Numbered from the stretch's first letter, positions 36,057 to 45,259 are shown. The stretch is 64,000 nucleotides of DNA from Fredinandcohnia onubensis (GCF_002734285.1 NZ_NSEA01000002.1:1-64000); one strand, 5' to 3'. Notes: generated by a model from the letters alone, not told the origin. Made by a program: numbers and translations.

Positions 36057-37019
36057 TTAGTTAAAGAGTTTCGCGTACTCCCCATAGCCTTCTTTTTCAA
36101 GATCTTCCTTAGGAATGAACCGAAGTGCAGCGGAGTTTATACAATAACGCATACGAGTTGGACCTGGTCCATCATAGAATAAATGGCCAAGATGGGAATC
36201 TGCTGTATTGCTTCTAACTTCAGTACGGATCATACCATGTGATGTATCAAGCTCCTCAACGATTTCTTTCGCATCAATCGCTTTTGTAAAGCTTGGCCAA
36301 CCGCAGCCTGCATCATATTGATCCAATGAACTGAACAATGGCTTACCAGACACAATATCAACATAAATGCCTTCTTTTGAATTGTTCCAAAACTCATTTC
36401 GAAACGGTGGCTCTGTCCCCTGTTCCTGTGTCACGTAATACTGCATATCTGTCAGACTATTCTTAGCCTCTTCAAATTCCTTTGCAGCCCAATGGGTTCT
36501 AATAAATTTGTCCCTGCCTGATCCTTTACGATAACGATTATAGTGTTCAGGCTTCTTTTTATAATAATCCTGATGATATTCTTCTGCTCTGTAGAATTCC
36601 TTTGCAGGAAGAATCGGTGTCACGATTGGTTTTGTGAAAATTCCACTGTCAGCAAGTTTTTGCTTTGATTCTTCGGCAATCTTTTTCTGTTCGTCCGTAT
36701 GGTAAAAAATTGCTGTGCGGTAGGAATCACCCCGATCAAAAAATTGACCGCCTGCGTCTGTTGGATCAATTTGCTGCCAAAAGAGCTCGACTATTTTCTC
36801 ATAAGGAAAAATGTCTGGGTTAAATGTAATTTGAACGGCCTCATAATGTCCTGTTGTATCCGAACAAACCTCTTCATATGTAGGATTTTCTTTCGTTCCA
36901 CCTGTATAACCTGACACAACTTCAATGATTCCTGGTTGTGTATCAAATGGCTTAACCATACACCAGAAGCAGCCGCCAGCAAAGGTTGCTTTTTCCACTT
37001 TTTCATGCGTATTTTCCAT
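36057..37019 (-). CDS. msrAB: Bifunctional methionine sulfoxide reductase MsrA-MsrB
   Basis: 320 residues, two fused repair enzymes. MsrA: catalytic Cys in GGCFWCM (15-21) and the [18 protein letters not shown] region, reducing S-methionine sulfoxide. MsrB: CGWPSF near 240, and the catalytic Cys in [12 protein letters not shown] (near 293), reducing the R form. The zinc-binding CxxC pairs of some MsrBs are absent. In B. subtilis the two are separate adjacent genes; here they form one chain, as in many other bacteria. Stands alone with a 250-bp upstream gap. Confidence 0.95.
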   Translation of the reverse strand: MENTHEKVEKATFAGGCFWCMVKPFDTQPGIIEVVSGYTGGTKENPTYEEVCSDTTGHYEAVQITFNPDIFPYEKIVELFWQQIDPTDAGGQFFDRGDSYRTAIFYHTDEQKKIAEESKQKLADSGIFTKPIVTPILPAKEFYRAEEYHQDYYKKKPEHYNRYRKGSGRDKFIRTHWAAKEFEEAKNSLTDMQYYVTQEQGTEPPFRNEFWNNSKEGIYVDIVSGKPLFSSLDQYDAGCGWPSFTKAIDAKEIVEELDTSHGMIRTEVRSNTADSHLGHLFYDGPGPTRMRYCINSAALRFIPKEDLEKEGYGEYAKLFN

Positions 37020-37137
37020 GTACCCTCTTCCTTTCTCCTTGTGCTTTATTTCATTATATCATTTCTGCTGTCTGTTCAAAAAAATACGCTCATAGTATTT
37101 CCATAATTGGAAACAGTAAAAAATAGGAGGTGTAAGA

Positions 37138-37383
37138 ATGAGTAGTCCTTATTTATGTCCTAATTGCAAAACCAATCGTTCCAGATTCAATATTATTGAA
37201 CAAGTCTCTAGATCCGTAAAAATGAATCCACAAAGTGGCGAAGTTATGGAAGAATACACAGAAAACCTTGATCCCTTCCATGTCCCATACCGCGGGCCAG
37301 AAATCAAGGTCCAATGCGGGGTCTGTGGCCTAATCGAAGACGAACAATCCTTTATAAAAAGAGCCGAAAATTACAAAGGGTAA
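37138..37383 (+). CDS. Small zinc-ribbon protein, unknown function
   Basis: 81 residues. CPNC (8-11) and CGVC (60-63) are two zinc-ribbon knuckles separated by about 48 residues, so one zinc site is expected. Start follows TAGGAGGTG. Between the knuckles lies a conserved-looking [18 protein letters not shown] stretch. No known function; proteins of this shape often bind nucleic acid or other proteins. Followed directly by a large palindromic repeat. Confidence 0.7.
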   Translation: MSSPYLCPNCKTNRSRFNIIEQVSRSVKMNPQSGEVMEEYTENLDPFHVPYRGPEIKVQCGVCGLIEDEQSFIKRAENYKG

Positions 37384-37392
37384 AACATCAAA

Positions 37393-37496
37393 CGGGACCA
37401 CGGGGACGGTTCTAGTGGTTCTCCATTTATGACCAAAAAGGGACTGCTCTCAAACTCCGGTATCTACCGGACCAAGAGAACCGTCCCTATGGTTCA
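37393..37496. repeat. Full-length GGGGACGGTTCT palindromic (REP-like) element
   Basis: GGGACCACGGGGACGGTTCT (37394-37413) is inverted at the far end as GAGAACCGTCCCTATGGTTC (37476-37495), about 100 bp overall. The GGGGACGGTTCT core is known as an abundant dispersed repeat in Firmicutes genomes. It lies between convergent genes and may fold into one long hairpin. It probably belongs with the shorter GGGACAGG elements of this window. Confidence 0.7.
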
Positions 37497-37501
37497 ATGA
37501 A

Positions 37502-38518
37502 TTAGTAGCCTTCTTGTTTGACATTAAAGAACCTCTTGATGATGGAGATTCGAAGTTCAATTAACGGCTGAGTTATCGCTCGAATTGTTTTCGTTGACAA
37601 CAACAATGTTAGGATGAGTGAAGCGATTACTAATATTGCAATATTTCCAGTATCGTTAATTACGTCTAGCCATTCGCTACTTCTGAAATATTTAATGACA
37701 AAGCCGTGCAACAAATATACATATAATGTATGTGTGCCCCAGCTTGTGAAGAAAAATTGCCTTTTCGGTAATAGTGAGAAAAAGGCAACCGTCATAACAA
37801 TTGAAACCAAGTAGACTGCTAATCGAATGAGTCCGCCGAGATTCTCATGAGATAACGTTTCGTACGACTTCGAGCCAAGCAACCAACCGGTATTGAAATC
37901 TGGTACAAAATAATAGCCGATTAAAATAGCTAAAAGCAAAATTCCTGATCCCACTTGAACTGCCGGGCGTTTCAAAGCTGTAAAATGCTCTCTTTTACAA
38001 TAAAAACCCAATAAAAACAATGGGAAAAAGACAAATGTCCGAGATAAACTTAGGTAATTTTCCACAAAGGGAATATAGCCTACACCTATCCCAACTAAAA
38101 CTGCGATAGTCACCGACCATTTCATCGGTACTTTCGTGTACGCATACAGCATCACATTCCAGCAAAATAAACTAATTAAAAACCAAAGTGACCACTGTGG
38201 ATTAAATGGCTCAAATAAAAGTGATTGACCATTATATAGGTAGTAATAATAGATCGTATAGATAAGCTGAAAAATTAAATAGGGAATCAACAGTTTTTTT
38301 GCCGTCTTTTTAATATATCCTTCCTTCCTAAACCCCTTTGCAAAATACCCCGAAACTAATATAAAAGCAGGCATATGAAAGGAATACACGAAGTGGTAAA
38401 TTGTCATGATGATTTTATGATCATCAATAAAAGGCTGAATGAAATGCCCAAAGACAACAAGGAATATTAGGATGAACTTTGCGTTATCAAAATAATACTC
38501 TCGCTTACTTGCCATCAT
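37502..38518 (-). CDS. Acyltransferase family 3 membrane protein
   Basis: 338 residues with about ten membrane segments. The N-terminal REYYFDNAKFILIFLVVFGHFIQPF (4-28) carries the conserved His of the acyltransferase-3 family, and FHMPAFILVSGYFAK (near 47-61) follows as usual. These proteins transfer acetyl or succinyl groups to sugars of cell-surface polymers or, in fungi and bacteria, to small molecules. No glycan cluster is nearby, so the substrate is unknown. Confidence 0.85.
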   Translation of the reverse strand: MMASKREYYFDNAKFILIFLVVFGHFIQPFIDDHKIIMTIYHFVYSFHMPAFILVSGYFAKGFRKEGYIKKTAKKLLIPYLIFQLIYTIYYYYLYNGQSLLFEPFNPQWSLWFLISLFCWNVMLYAYTKVPMKWSVTIAVLVGIGVGYIPFVENYLSLSRTFVFFPLFLLGFYCKREHFTALKRPAVQVGSGILLLAILIGYYFVPDFNTGWLLGSKSYETLSHENLGGLIRLAVYLVSIVMTVAFFSLLPKRQFFFTSWGTHTLYVYLLHGFVIKYFRSSEWLDVINDTGNIAILVIASLILTLLLSTKTIRAITQPLIELRISIIKRFFNVKQEGY

Positions 38519-38821
38519 AAAACCTCCAAACTATTGTTATCGTATTATAGCATCGTAAGGAGGGTGTTTATGCAAATGTCTTTGATTTGTAAATGTCTTT
38601 TTAATATTAATGGCTAGTTTGTAATTATACTGAAAAATCTTAATCAAAATGAAACAAACCTTCTGGGACTTTTTTTATGTGAGCAATATCATCCTCTCGC
38701 TTATTTTTCCGCTTTAAATTTATTTCAGTTTTCGAAAGTTTCGTTAATGAAAATAATCTGCAATTGTGGTACTATAAATCTATTAAAAAAACAAGTATAT
38801 TTTTAGGAGATGGAAAAAATC
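38519..38821. other. Gene-free region between divergent genes
   Basis: About 300 bp, AT-rich, between the acyltransferase and the MFS exporter. No repeat, riboswitch or tRNA is seen; a TTTTAGGAGAT ribosome site begins at 38801. Promoters for both genes must lie here but none is close to consensus. Confidence 0.4.
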
Positions 38822-40030
38822 ATGCCGAATTGGCAACGAAATTTATGGGTTCTTTGGATTGGTGTCTTTTTTACCGCTTCAGGGTTTTCAATGGTTATCC
38901 CGTTTTTACCGATTTTTCTGTTAGAAATCGGGGTACACGACCACACTGAATTATGGTCAGGGCTAATCTATGGGGCCGCCTTTTTTGCAGGTGCATTTGC
39001 GACACCGTTTTGGGGAAGAGTTGCCGACAAATACGGACGTAAACCAATGATTGTAAGGGCTGGATTTGCCCTTTTCCTCGTTTATACGTTAATGGCAATT
39101 GTTACAAATCCTTATCAAATCTTAGGCTTACGTATCATGCAAGGTTTATTAAGTGGGTTTATCCCAGGTTCGATTGCACTCGTCGGGACAAACACTCCAA
39201 CAAAAAATGTTGGGTATGCGCTCTCCATGATTTCATCCGCTGCAGCAACCGGGATGATTTTAGGACCTCTCTTGGGTGGCGGTTTAGCTGAACTTTGGGG
39301 TAATCGATGGGCCTTTGCAAGCGCGGGAACCATTGTCTTATTGGCAACCATTTTAATCATCTTTTTCGTCAAAGAAGAAAACTTCAAAGCGAACAAAGAA
39401 AAAGGTTCCGTTATCAAAGATTTTAAAATCGCAATCGACAATCGCCCTTTCTTCCTTGTATTGATTCTGACCTTAATGGTCAGCTGCTCTACAATGATTA
39501 TTGACCCGATTCTACCATTATACATCGCTGATATCGCAAGTCACTCAAGTTATACAACATTACTGACCGGTTTTATAATTGCATTACCTGGTCTTGCGAG
39601 TGCCTTGTTTGCGCCTGTGTGGGGAAAATGGGCGGACAAAGTAGGTTTCAATAGGATTTTACTCATTGGGCTATTAGGCGCTGGAATTGGCACATTAGCT
39701 CAGATTGTCTTTACTCAAATCTGGGGCTTCTCAATTATTCGTTTCATCTATGGAGTCTTCTTCTGTGCGATCTTCCCTGCTTTAAATGGGCTTATTGTCA
39801 AAATTACTCCAGAAGATTTCCGCGGCAGAGCTTTCAGCCTCAGTCAAACTGCAAATCAAATTGGAGGTATGATTGGCCCACTTATCGGTGGGGTATTAGG
39901 AGGCCTATTTCCTACACAAATGCTCTTCACCGTGACAGGAATATTGCTCCTAGTTGCACTGGCTACAGCTTACTTAAATGGCGATCAACGGAAAAGTGTC
40001 TTGAAACGAGGGGTACTGGCTAAGAAATAA
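38822..40030 (+). CDS. MdtG-like MFS multidrug exporter
   Basis: About 402 residues, 12 membrane helices of the major facilitator superfamily. The start MPNWQRNLWVLWIGVFF and the loop GRVADKYGRKPMI (between helices 2 and 3) resemble E. coli MdtG and its Bacillus relatives; ILGPLLGGGLAE carries the drug-antiporter motif of helix 5. ATG 38822 is chosen because the earlier ATG 38810 lies inside the ribosome site AGGAGA. H+-driven drug efflux is expected; substrate unknown. Confidence 0.85.
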   Translation: MPNWQRNLWVLWIGVFFTASGFSMVIPFLPIFLLEIGVHDHTELWSGLIYGAAFFAGAFATPFWGRVADKYGRKPMIVRAGFALFLVYTLMAIVTNPYQILGLRIMQGLLSGFIPGSIALVGTNTPTKNVGYALSMISSAAATGMILGPLLGGGLAELWGNRWAFASAGTIVLLATILIIFFVKEENFKANKEKGSVIKDFKIAIDNRPFFLVLILTLMVSCSTMIIDPILPLYIADIASHSSYTTLLTGFIIALPGLASALFAPVWGKWADKVGFNRILLIGLLGAGIGTLAQIVFTQIWGFSIIRFIYGVFFCAIFPALNGLIVKITPEDFRGRAFSLSQTANQIGGMIGPLIGGVLGGLFPTQMLFTVTGILLLVALATAYLNGDQRKSVLKRGVLAKK

Positions 40031-40051
40031 AATAGGTTCGTACGTATAGAC

Positions 40052-40082
40052 AAACGCTCAGAATTCTCTGAGCGTTTCTTTT
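40052..40082. terminator. Bidirectional terminator after the MFS gene
   Basis: AAACGCTCAGA (40052-40062), loop ATTC, TCTGAGCGTTT (40067-40077), then CTTTT. A perfect 11-bp stem between convergent genes. Confidence 0.9.
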
Positions 40083-40852
40083 ATCTTTATCGCTCGTGTA
40101 GCAACAAATGTTTTAATATACTTATCTAATATTCTTTTTCCACCAAAATCATCTTCATAAAAACCTGAAATGACAAACCCAGCATCAATTTGCCCTTGAA
40201 TTTGGTCTTCCAACGTGTGGGCAAATTCGATTGTTTGATTTGAATCGATATAATCTTGTACATCATCCTCTGGTAAATAATCAAGGGTTGAAGATGGTAT
40301 AGAATGTTTAACTTCTAGAATCCCTTTATTTTCTTGATTTTCATCAAAGATCCAGAGTAAAGGATTCGTAAACCCAGCAATCAAAATACCATTGCTTATT
40401 AAAACTCTGGATGCTTCTTTCCAGACAGGGCGTACATCTTTAACAAATAAATTAGAAACAGGGTGAACGATTATATCAAAGTATTCATCTTCAAATTCAA
40501 TAAGGTCAGACATGTCACCTTGTACTGTTTTTAAGGTTAACCCTTCACGTTTTGCTACCTTTTCATCTTGTTCTAATTGTTTTTTAGATAGATCAAAAAC
40601 GGTTACGTCTGCTCCAGCTGCGGCTAATACTGGCCCTTGTTGTCCCCCACCCGAAGCTAAGCAAAGAATTTTCAATCCATCTAACGATTTCGGAAACCAG
40701 TGTCTAGGGACTGATTTTTCAGTTGTAACGATGATTTCCCACTCGCCAATTTTACTCTTTTCGATTACTTCACTACTCACAGATTGAGTATATCTAGAAC
40801 CATCTTCTACCTTCTTATCCCAAGCATTTCTGTTATGCTGAGCTATGTCCAC
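40058..40852 (-). CDS. Class I SAM-dependent methyltransferase
   Basis: 264 residues with a Rossmann-type methyltransferase core: motif I LKILCLASGGGQQGPVLAAAGADVTVFDLS (near 65-94) and the acidic motif near QGDMSDLIEF. The stop codon lies within the terminator stem. Sequence does not show whether it acts on a small molecule, lipid or protein; the WN/KxxxG opening (NAWDKKVEDGSRYT) is seen in a subgroup common in Bacillus and Clostridium. Confidence 0.82.
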   Translation of the reverse strand: MDIAQHNRNAWDKKVEDGSRYTQSVSSEVIEKSKIGEWEIIVTTEKSVPRHWFPKSLDGLKILCLASGGGQQGPVLAAAGADVTVFDLSKKQLEQDEKVAKREGLTLKTVQGDMSDLIEFEDEYFDIIVHPVSNLFVKDVRPVWKEASRVLISNGILIAGFTNPLLWIFDENQENKGILEVKHSIPSSTLDYLPEDDVQDYIDSNQTIEFAHTLEDQIQGQIDAGFVISGFYEDDFGGKRILDKYIKTFVATRAIKIKETLREF

Positions 40853-40941
40853 TGTAATTCCTCCTACCCTTCAACAAATTAAAAGTGCTTACTCCTACAA
40901 AAAATCAAACTAGGAATAAGCACCACACTAAATTTATCTCA

Positions 40942-41916
40942 CTAAGCAAATACTTGACTTGCCTTCAATAAATTTTCTCTTGCCTCTATATATTCGTGAT
41001 GGAGTTTATCAACAAACTTACCAGCGCTTGTCACTTCATTAATCGCACCAATGCCTTGACCACTTCCCCAAATATCCTTCCAGGCCTTTGATTTCCCTTC
41101 TCCACCAAAATTCATTGTTGAAGGGTCACTTTCAGGAAGATTTTCAGGATCTAAGCCTGCTGCACGAATGGATGGTGCTAGATAGTTTCCATGAACTCCC
41201 GTAAATAAATTACTGTACACAACGTCATCCGAATTACAATCAACTATGGCTTGCTTATAGTCTTCTGCAGCTCGTGCCTCATGTGTTGCAATAAATGGTG
41301 AACCGATATATGCAAAATCTGCTCCCATAGCTTGAGCCGCTAATATAGACTTCCCAGTTGCAATGGATCCTGCTAAAGCTAAGGGACCATCAAACCACTC
41401 ACGGATTTCCTGAACTAAAGCAAATGGACTCTTGCTTCCTGCATGCCCTCCTGCACCTGAAGCGACGGCAATTAGGCCATCTGCCCCCTTATCAATTGCC
41501 TTATGGGCAAATTTATTATTGATGATGTCATGTAAAACAATTCCCCCATAACTATGAGCTGCTACATTCACCTCTTCACGAGCTCCCAGAGAAGTGATAA
41601 TAATCGGTACCTTGTATTTCACACATAGCTCCATGTCCTGTTCAAGACGATTGTTTGACCTATGTACGATTTGATTAATAGCAAATGGAGCTGCTGGGCG
41701 GTCAGGATTTTTCGCATTGTAATCAGCTAGTGTCTCAGTTATCTCTGCCAACCATTCATCCAGTTGTGAGGCTGGTCTAGCGTTTAGTGCAGGCATCGAC
41801 CCTACAATCCCTGCTTTGCATTGTTCAATCACAAGCTTTGGATTACTAATGATGAACATTGGTGAACCGATAACAGGAATCCTTAAGGATTTCAGGATAG
41901 ATGGAATATTCGACAT
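40942..41916 (-). CDS. Nitronate monooxygenase (2-nitropropane dioxygenase-like)
   Basis: About 324 residues, FMN-dependent TIM barrel. LRIPVIGSPMFIISNPKLV at the N-terminus, GADGLIAVASGAGGHAG (near 143-159, with the catalytic His region) and ALAGSIATGKSILAAQAMGADFAYIGSPFIATHEA (phosphate loop) are diagnostic. It oxidises alkyl nitronates such as propionate-3-nitronate. ATG 41916 sits behind GGGGGAAG and is preferred to the in-frame start seven codons earlier. Confidence 0.88.
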   Translation of the reverse strand: MSNIPSILKSLRIPVIGSPMFIISNPKLVIEQCKAGIVGSMPALNARPASQLDEWLAEITETLADYNAKNPDRPAAPFAINQIVHRSNNRLEQDMELCVKYKVPIIITSLGAREEVNVAAHSYGGIVLHDIINNKFAHKAIDKGADGLIAVASGAGGHAGSKSPFALVQEIREWFDGPLALAGSIATGKSILAAQAMGADFAYIGSPFIATHEARAAEDYKQAIVDCNSDDVVYSNLFTGVHGNYLAPSIRAAGLDPENLPESDPSTMNFGGEGKSKAWKDIWGSGQGIGAINEVTSAGKFVDKLHHEYIEARENLLKASQVFA

Positions 41917-42153
41917 TTTTACTTCCCCCAATTTCAAAACATATTTACTTGCATTTAAAATAAATCATTCTGAATCAGAGAAGGACAGGCTGTCTGTATT
42001 TAAATTTCAGTAATCGCTTTCAATCATCCTTCTATTTAGTAATACTATATTCATAGGGTTATAGTCAAATAATTCTCTTAAGTAAGGATAAAAATGATGA
42101 GTAATTAGCGAACCGCGGGGACTTTATTCTTGGACCCCAAAGGTGATTTCCAT

Positions 42154-42347
42154 TGACTTTTTCCAGCTTCATCCAAAACCTATACCTTATTTGGTCTTTA
42201 TGCTATAACTTCTTCCACATTTATCCAAAACTCATACCATATTTCACCTTTAAGCCATGACTTCTTCCAACTTCATCCAATACCCACACCTTATCCGGCA
42301 GTTATGCTACTACATTTTCCTGTTTCATCCAAAACCCTTATCATAAA
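42154..42347. repeat. 52-bp tandem repeat array, locus 2 (about four units)
   Basis: TCCAAAA (third copy TCCAATA) recurs at 42172, 42224, 42276 and 42328, exactly 52 bases apart. Units share with the 13.9-kb array the words TTCCA, ATCCAAAAC and TTTATG(C/T)TATAAC in the same order and strand. Like that array it lies between two minus-strand genes, next to the upstream gene's terminator. Confidence 0.85.
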
Positions 42348-42367
42348 CACGTTCTCCATTCATCATA

Positions 42368-42395
42368 AAAAAGCGCTGATCCATTGACCAACGCT
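42368..42395 (-). terminator. Terminator of the TrmB-type gene
   Basis: On the minus strand AGCGTTGGTC pairs with GATCAGCGCT (with G-U pairs) and is followed by TTTTTT. Confidence 0.7.
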
Positions 42396-42403
42396 AAACC
42401 ATT

Positions 42404-43228
42404 TTACTTCACATAATGCTTTTTGAAATCCGAGTGGATTGAAAATTTGTGACGTAGGTCAATCAGGTTTTTGCCAAAGCTTTCTTCAAGAATATCACGA
42501 TGCTTGTTTAACAGCTCCATCAAATATAAATCATGGATGATGACCTCTGTTATTGGCATAACTAGTCCTACATGCATCGTCCATGCTGCGCGACTATCTT
42601 TACCTAAAGACACGATTCCAGCTACGACCTCTGAATCATCGCCACTGTATACGAGCCATCTTCCGCCATATTCGTCCGTAATATCAAGGCTCATGTCATG
42701 CAAATATACATTGGCAAAATCAGATTCAACCTCTCCATACGCGACAATCGTAATATTGACACCTCTTTTGGCAGCAGCTCTTAAATCCTCTGCTAATACC
42801 TCATACTCCTCTTTCCATACTTCTAACAAAATCCGTTGGTTAGCTGATTCGATACATGTCCGCACTTTATCCAGAATTTCTGTATCCCCTGTGATATTCC
42901 AAATATTTTCACGGTCATGAACCGAGCGCTCAAAGTTTTCGAAAAACTTCTCTGCCTTATTAAAATTTTCCTCTGCCTTCGTACGACGGTGACGAATCAG
43001 TTCCTTGGCAGGTACCGGCGTGTATTGTGGTGTATTACCTGGACTAACCAATATATCCCCACGCATAACTAGATTGTCCAATACCTCATAAATTTTTGAA
43101 CGAGGTACACCAGAATTTTTTGCAACTGCATAGCCTGTCAATGGAGATTCTTCCAATAAGCTCAAATATGCCTTCGCCTCATACTCCGTAAACTGTAAAT
43201 TCTTAAATGTATCAAAAATATTATCCAA
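42404..43228 (-). CDS. TrmB-family transcriptional regulator
   Basis: 274 residues: winged helix (FTEYEAKAYLSLLEESPLTGYAVAKNSGVPRSKIYEVLDNLVMRG, about 13-57) then a coiled linker and the TrmB C-terminal effector/PLD-like domain (EVWKEEYEVLAEDLRAAAKRGVNITIVAYG). In archaea such proteins sense sugars; B. subtilis YrhO is a relative. It is divergent from a LysE-type exporter, and two matching 21-bp sites flank the shared promoter region, so it probably represses itself and the exporter. Confidence 0.87.
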   Translation of the reverse strand: MDNIFDTFKNLQFTEYEAKAYLSLLEESPLTGYAVAKNSGVPRSKIYEVLDNLVMRGDILVSPGNTPQYTPVPAKELIRHRRTKAEENFNKAEKFFENFERSVHDRENIWNITGDTEILDKVRTCIESANQRILLEVWKEEYEVLAEDLRAAAKRGVNITIVAYGEVESDFANVYLHDMSLDITDEYGGRWLVYSGDDSEVVAGIVSLGKDSRAAWTMHVGLVMPITEVIIHDLYLMELLNKHRDILEESFGKNLIDLRHKFSIHSDFKKHYVK

Positions 43229-43246
43229 TTTCGTTCCTCCACCGAA

Positions 43247-43267
43247 TAGTCGCTACCTTTGTAACTA
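43247..43267 (-). promoter_or_regulatory. Putative TrmB operator A
   Basis: On the minus strand TAGTTAC, then GTAG, then ACTA over 21 bp. The same word order occurs on the plus strand at 43327-43347. It lies 19 bp upstream of the TrmB-type gene start. Confidence 0.6.
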
Positions 43268-43285
43268 ATATATTAACAAAAAGTA

Positions 43286-43347
43286 TTGATGCATTCCAAT
43301 CAAATCTGCTACAATATTTTTGAAAGTAGTTACTGTAGTAGTCACTA
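43286..43347 (+). promoter_or_regulatory. lysE promoter with putative TrmB operator B
   Basis: TTGATG (43286-43291), 18-bp spacer, TACAAT (43310-43315). The 21-bp site TAGTTAC...GTAG...ACTA (43327-43347) covers the region just after the start point, a repressor position. Confidence 0.62.
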
Positions 43348-43372
43348 AAACCAACTTGGAGGTCTACAGACA

Positions 43373-44002
43373 ATGGATAACCTAATTGCCTACTTACCAA
43401 TCGCAGCTATGATGGTTATAATTCCCGGAGTGGACACGATGTTAATCATCAAAAACACACTTACATACGGTCCAAAAGCTGGTCGCTATACCCTACTTGG
43501 AACGTCTATGGGACTTGCTTTTTGGACACTTATTGCCGTTCTTGGGTTATCTGTTGTAATTGCGAAGTCAGTGTTTTTGTTTAGTTTTATTAAATATGCA
43601 GGTGCTGCCTTCTTAATCTATCTAGGAATCAAAAGCTTCTTCACCAAAAGCTCCTTGTCATTGAATGAGCTTCAAGAACAAGCAAAGAATCAAGTTACAC
43701 CTACAAAAAAACATCATAAGGAATCATTTTTGCAAGGGTTGCTTAGTAACATACTTAATCCTAAAACCGTTCTAGTATATATCACAATCATGCCCCAGTT
43801 TATTGATTTGAACGAGAACATAAACCAACAATTAATCATAATGGGCCTTATTATGTCCATCCTTGCCATTGTTTGGTTTTTACTCCTCGTATCTATCCTT
43901 GATTACGCAAAAAAATGGTTCAACAATCCCAAATTCAATAAAGCATTCCAAAAATCAACCGGTTTAATCCTTGTCGGCTTTGGCATTAAAACCGGAATCT
44001 AA
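43373..44002 (+). CDS. LysE/RhtB-family exporter
   Basis: 209 residues, six membrane helices. The RhtB hallmark is PGVDTMLIIKNTLTYGPKAGRYTLLGTSMG (near 18-47), followed by AGAAFLIYLGIKSF and the conserved GLLSNILNPKTVLVYITIMPQFI. Such proteins export amino acids or derivatives (lysine, homoserine, leucine). ATG 43373 follows TTGGAGG. Divergent from the TrmB-type regulator with operator-like sites between them. Confidence 0.88.
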   Translation: MDNLIAYLPIAAMMVIIPGVDTMLIIKNTLTYGPKAGRYTLLGTSMGLAFWTLIAVLGLSVVIAKSVFLFSFIKYAGAAFLIYLGIKSFFTKSSLSLNELQEQAKNQVTPTKKHHKESFLQGLLSNILNPKTVLVYITIMPQFIDLNENINQQLIIMGLIMSILAIVWFLLLVSILDYAKKWFNNPKFNKAFQKSTGLILVGFGIKTGI

Positions 44003-44012
44003 AACCTAACAT

Positions 44013-44045
44013 AAATCCGTTCATCCATTGAACGGATTTTTTTCC
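44013..44045 (+). terminator. Terminator after the LysE-type gene
   Basis: AAATCCGTTCA (44013-44023) pairs with TGAACGGATTT (44029-44039), then a T-run. Confidence 0.88.
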
Positions 44046-44105
44046 TATTCAGGCATAACATGGTAACATAGATTAGTAATTAATTAGATTTAAAAGGTGA
44101 TCATA

Positions 44106-45185
44106 TTGTTTTTATTATGGCTACTGCTCATATTAATCGGAATAGTCTACATAAAATACACCAATATTTTCGTTAAAACTTCAACTTTAGCCGCGGTAAT
44201 GGCGATTGGAATTATGACTCGAGGGGTTTTATCCAATTATTTCACAACAGGCTTTGATATTTATGGTGAGATTATAGTGATGATCAATATTACACTATGG
44301 CTGTCATTTCTTTTTTCTTTAGGAATGACCATTTGGAAGGGAAAATTCAGGGAGCTCCATCTCAAAAATCCTATCAATCGATTTGGGATTGGAACATGGG
44401 TGGCAGCTTCCTCCATTTGTGGAATTTTACTATATATTTATAACGATTGGTTTATGCCCGCGATGCTCATCTCACTTGTGAACTTCGGCTTCTGGCTATT
44501 TTATATTATAATATCGATAGTAGCCTTTTTCGAAATCCATAAAACCAGTTCCTACCATAAAGTTCACGGAATTGTATTATTAACCACTGTTAGTACACAG
44601 TCTATAATACTTTTAATAAACACCATATATCCTGAGGTTCCAATCTACTTGAACATAAGCTTGCTTATCATAGGTTTCCTCTTCTATTGTGTTGGGATTT
44701 ATTTTATCGGTAAAAGATACATTCGAAAAAGCTGGTCCATCAAGGATGATTGGAATAACACAAACTGTATTCTCCACGGGGCATTGTCCATTTCCGGAAT
44801 TGCCTGTATTGTATCCGGAAGTGTCGATCCTACTATTATCGTCACGCTCTGGATGATTGTCTTTGCTATCTACTTACTTGTTGAGACAATTGAGATCATC
44901 AGGCTTTATTCACGACTTAAACATTTTGGAATTAAAAAAGGAATTTTTATTTACGATGTCAGCCAGTGGAGCCGGATATTTACCTTTGCCATGTTTGATA
45001 CATTTACTTTCCGCCTTCAAACAGATATCACAATTATTTTACATATCCGCCATTTGGTCCTATCTTTTGGGATTTGGCTCATTTTAATGCTAATTGTGTT
45101 TGAGGTTTTTCTAAGTATGAGGTATATGTTGCAGCTTCACCAAAAAGTTACCTACAGAAATCAAGCATCGGACATCTCGATTTAA
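44106..45185 (+). CDS. Ten-helix membrane protein, unknown (possibly TDT-like)
   Basis: About 359 residues with around ten membrane helices and little soluble sequence. The GIGTWVAASSICGI stretch (near 95-108) recalls the TehA/TDT (tellurite resistance / dicarboxylate) family, but the match is weak and I do not rely on it. TTG 44106 follows AAAAGGTGATC; the GTG at 44097 is inside that site. No operon partner is clear. Confidence 0.55.
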   Translation: MFLLWLLLILIGIVYIKYTNIFVKTSTLAAVMAIGIMTRGVLSNYFTTGFDIYGEIIVMINITLWLSFLFSLGMTIWKGKFRELHLKNPINRFGIGTWVAASSICGILLYIYNDWFMPAMLISLVNFGFWLFYIIISIVAFFEIHKTSSYHKVHGIVLLTTVSTQSIILLINTIYPEVPIYLNISLLIIGFLFYCVGIYFIGKRYIRKSWSIKDDWNNTNCILHGALSISGIACIVSGSVDPTIIVTLWMIVFAIYLLVETIEIIRLYSRLKHFGIKKGIFIYDVSQWSRIFTFAMFDTFTFRLQTDITIILHIRHLVLSFGIWLILMLIVFEVFLSMRYMLQLHQKVTYRNQASDISI

Positions 45186-45216
45186 GTTCCAAAATCCTAA
45201 GCCCACACCGCACACT

Positions 45217-45242
45217 GACACCTTACATATATATAAGGTGTC
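45217..45242. promoter_or_regulatory. Perfect dyad upstream of the DUF1906 gene
   Basis: GACACCTTA (45217-45225) and TAAGGTGTC (45234-45242), 9-bp arms with an 8-base AT spacer, ending 17 bp before the start codon. No T-run follows. It could be an operator or an mRNA hairpin hiding the ribosome site GGTGAGGTGAT. Confidence 0.55.
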
Positions 45243-45259
45243 AAAGGTGAGGTGATAAA

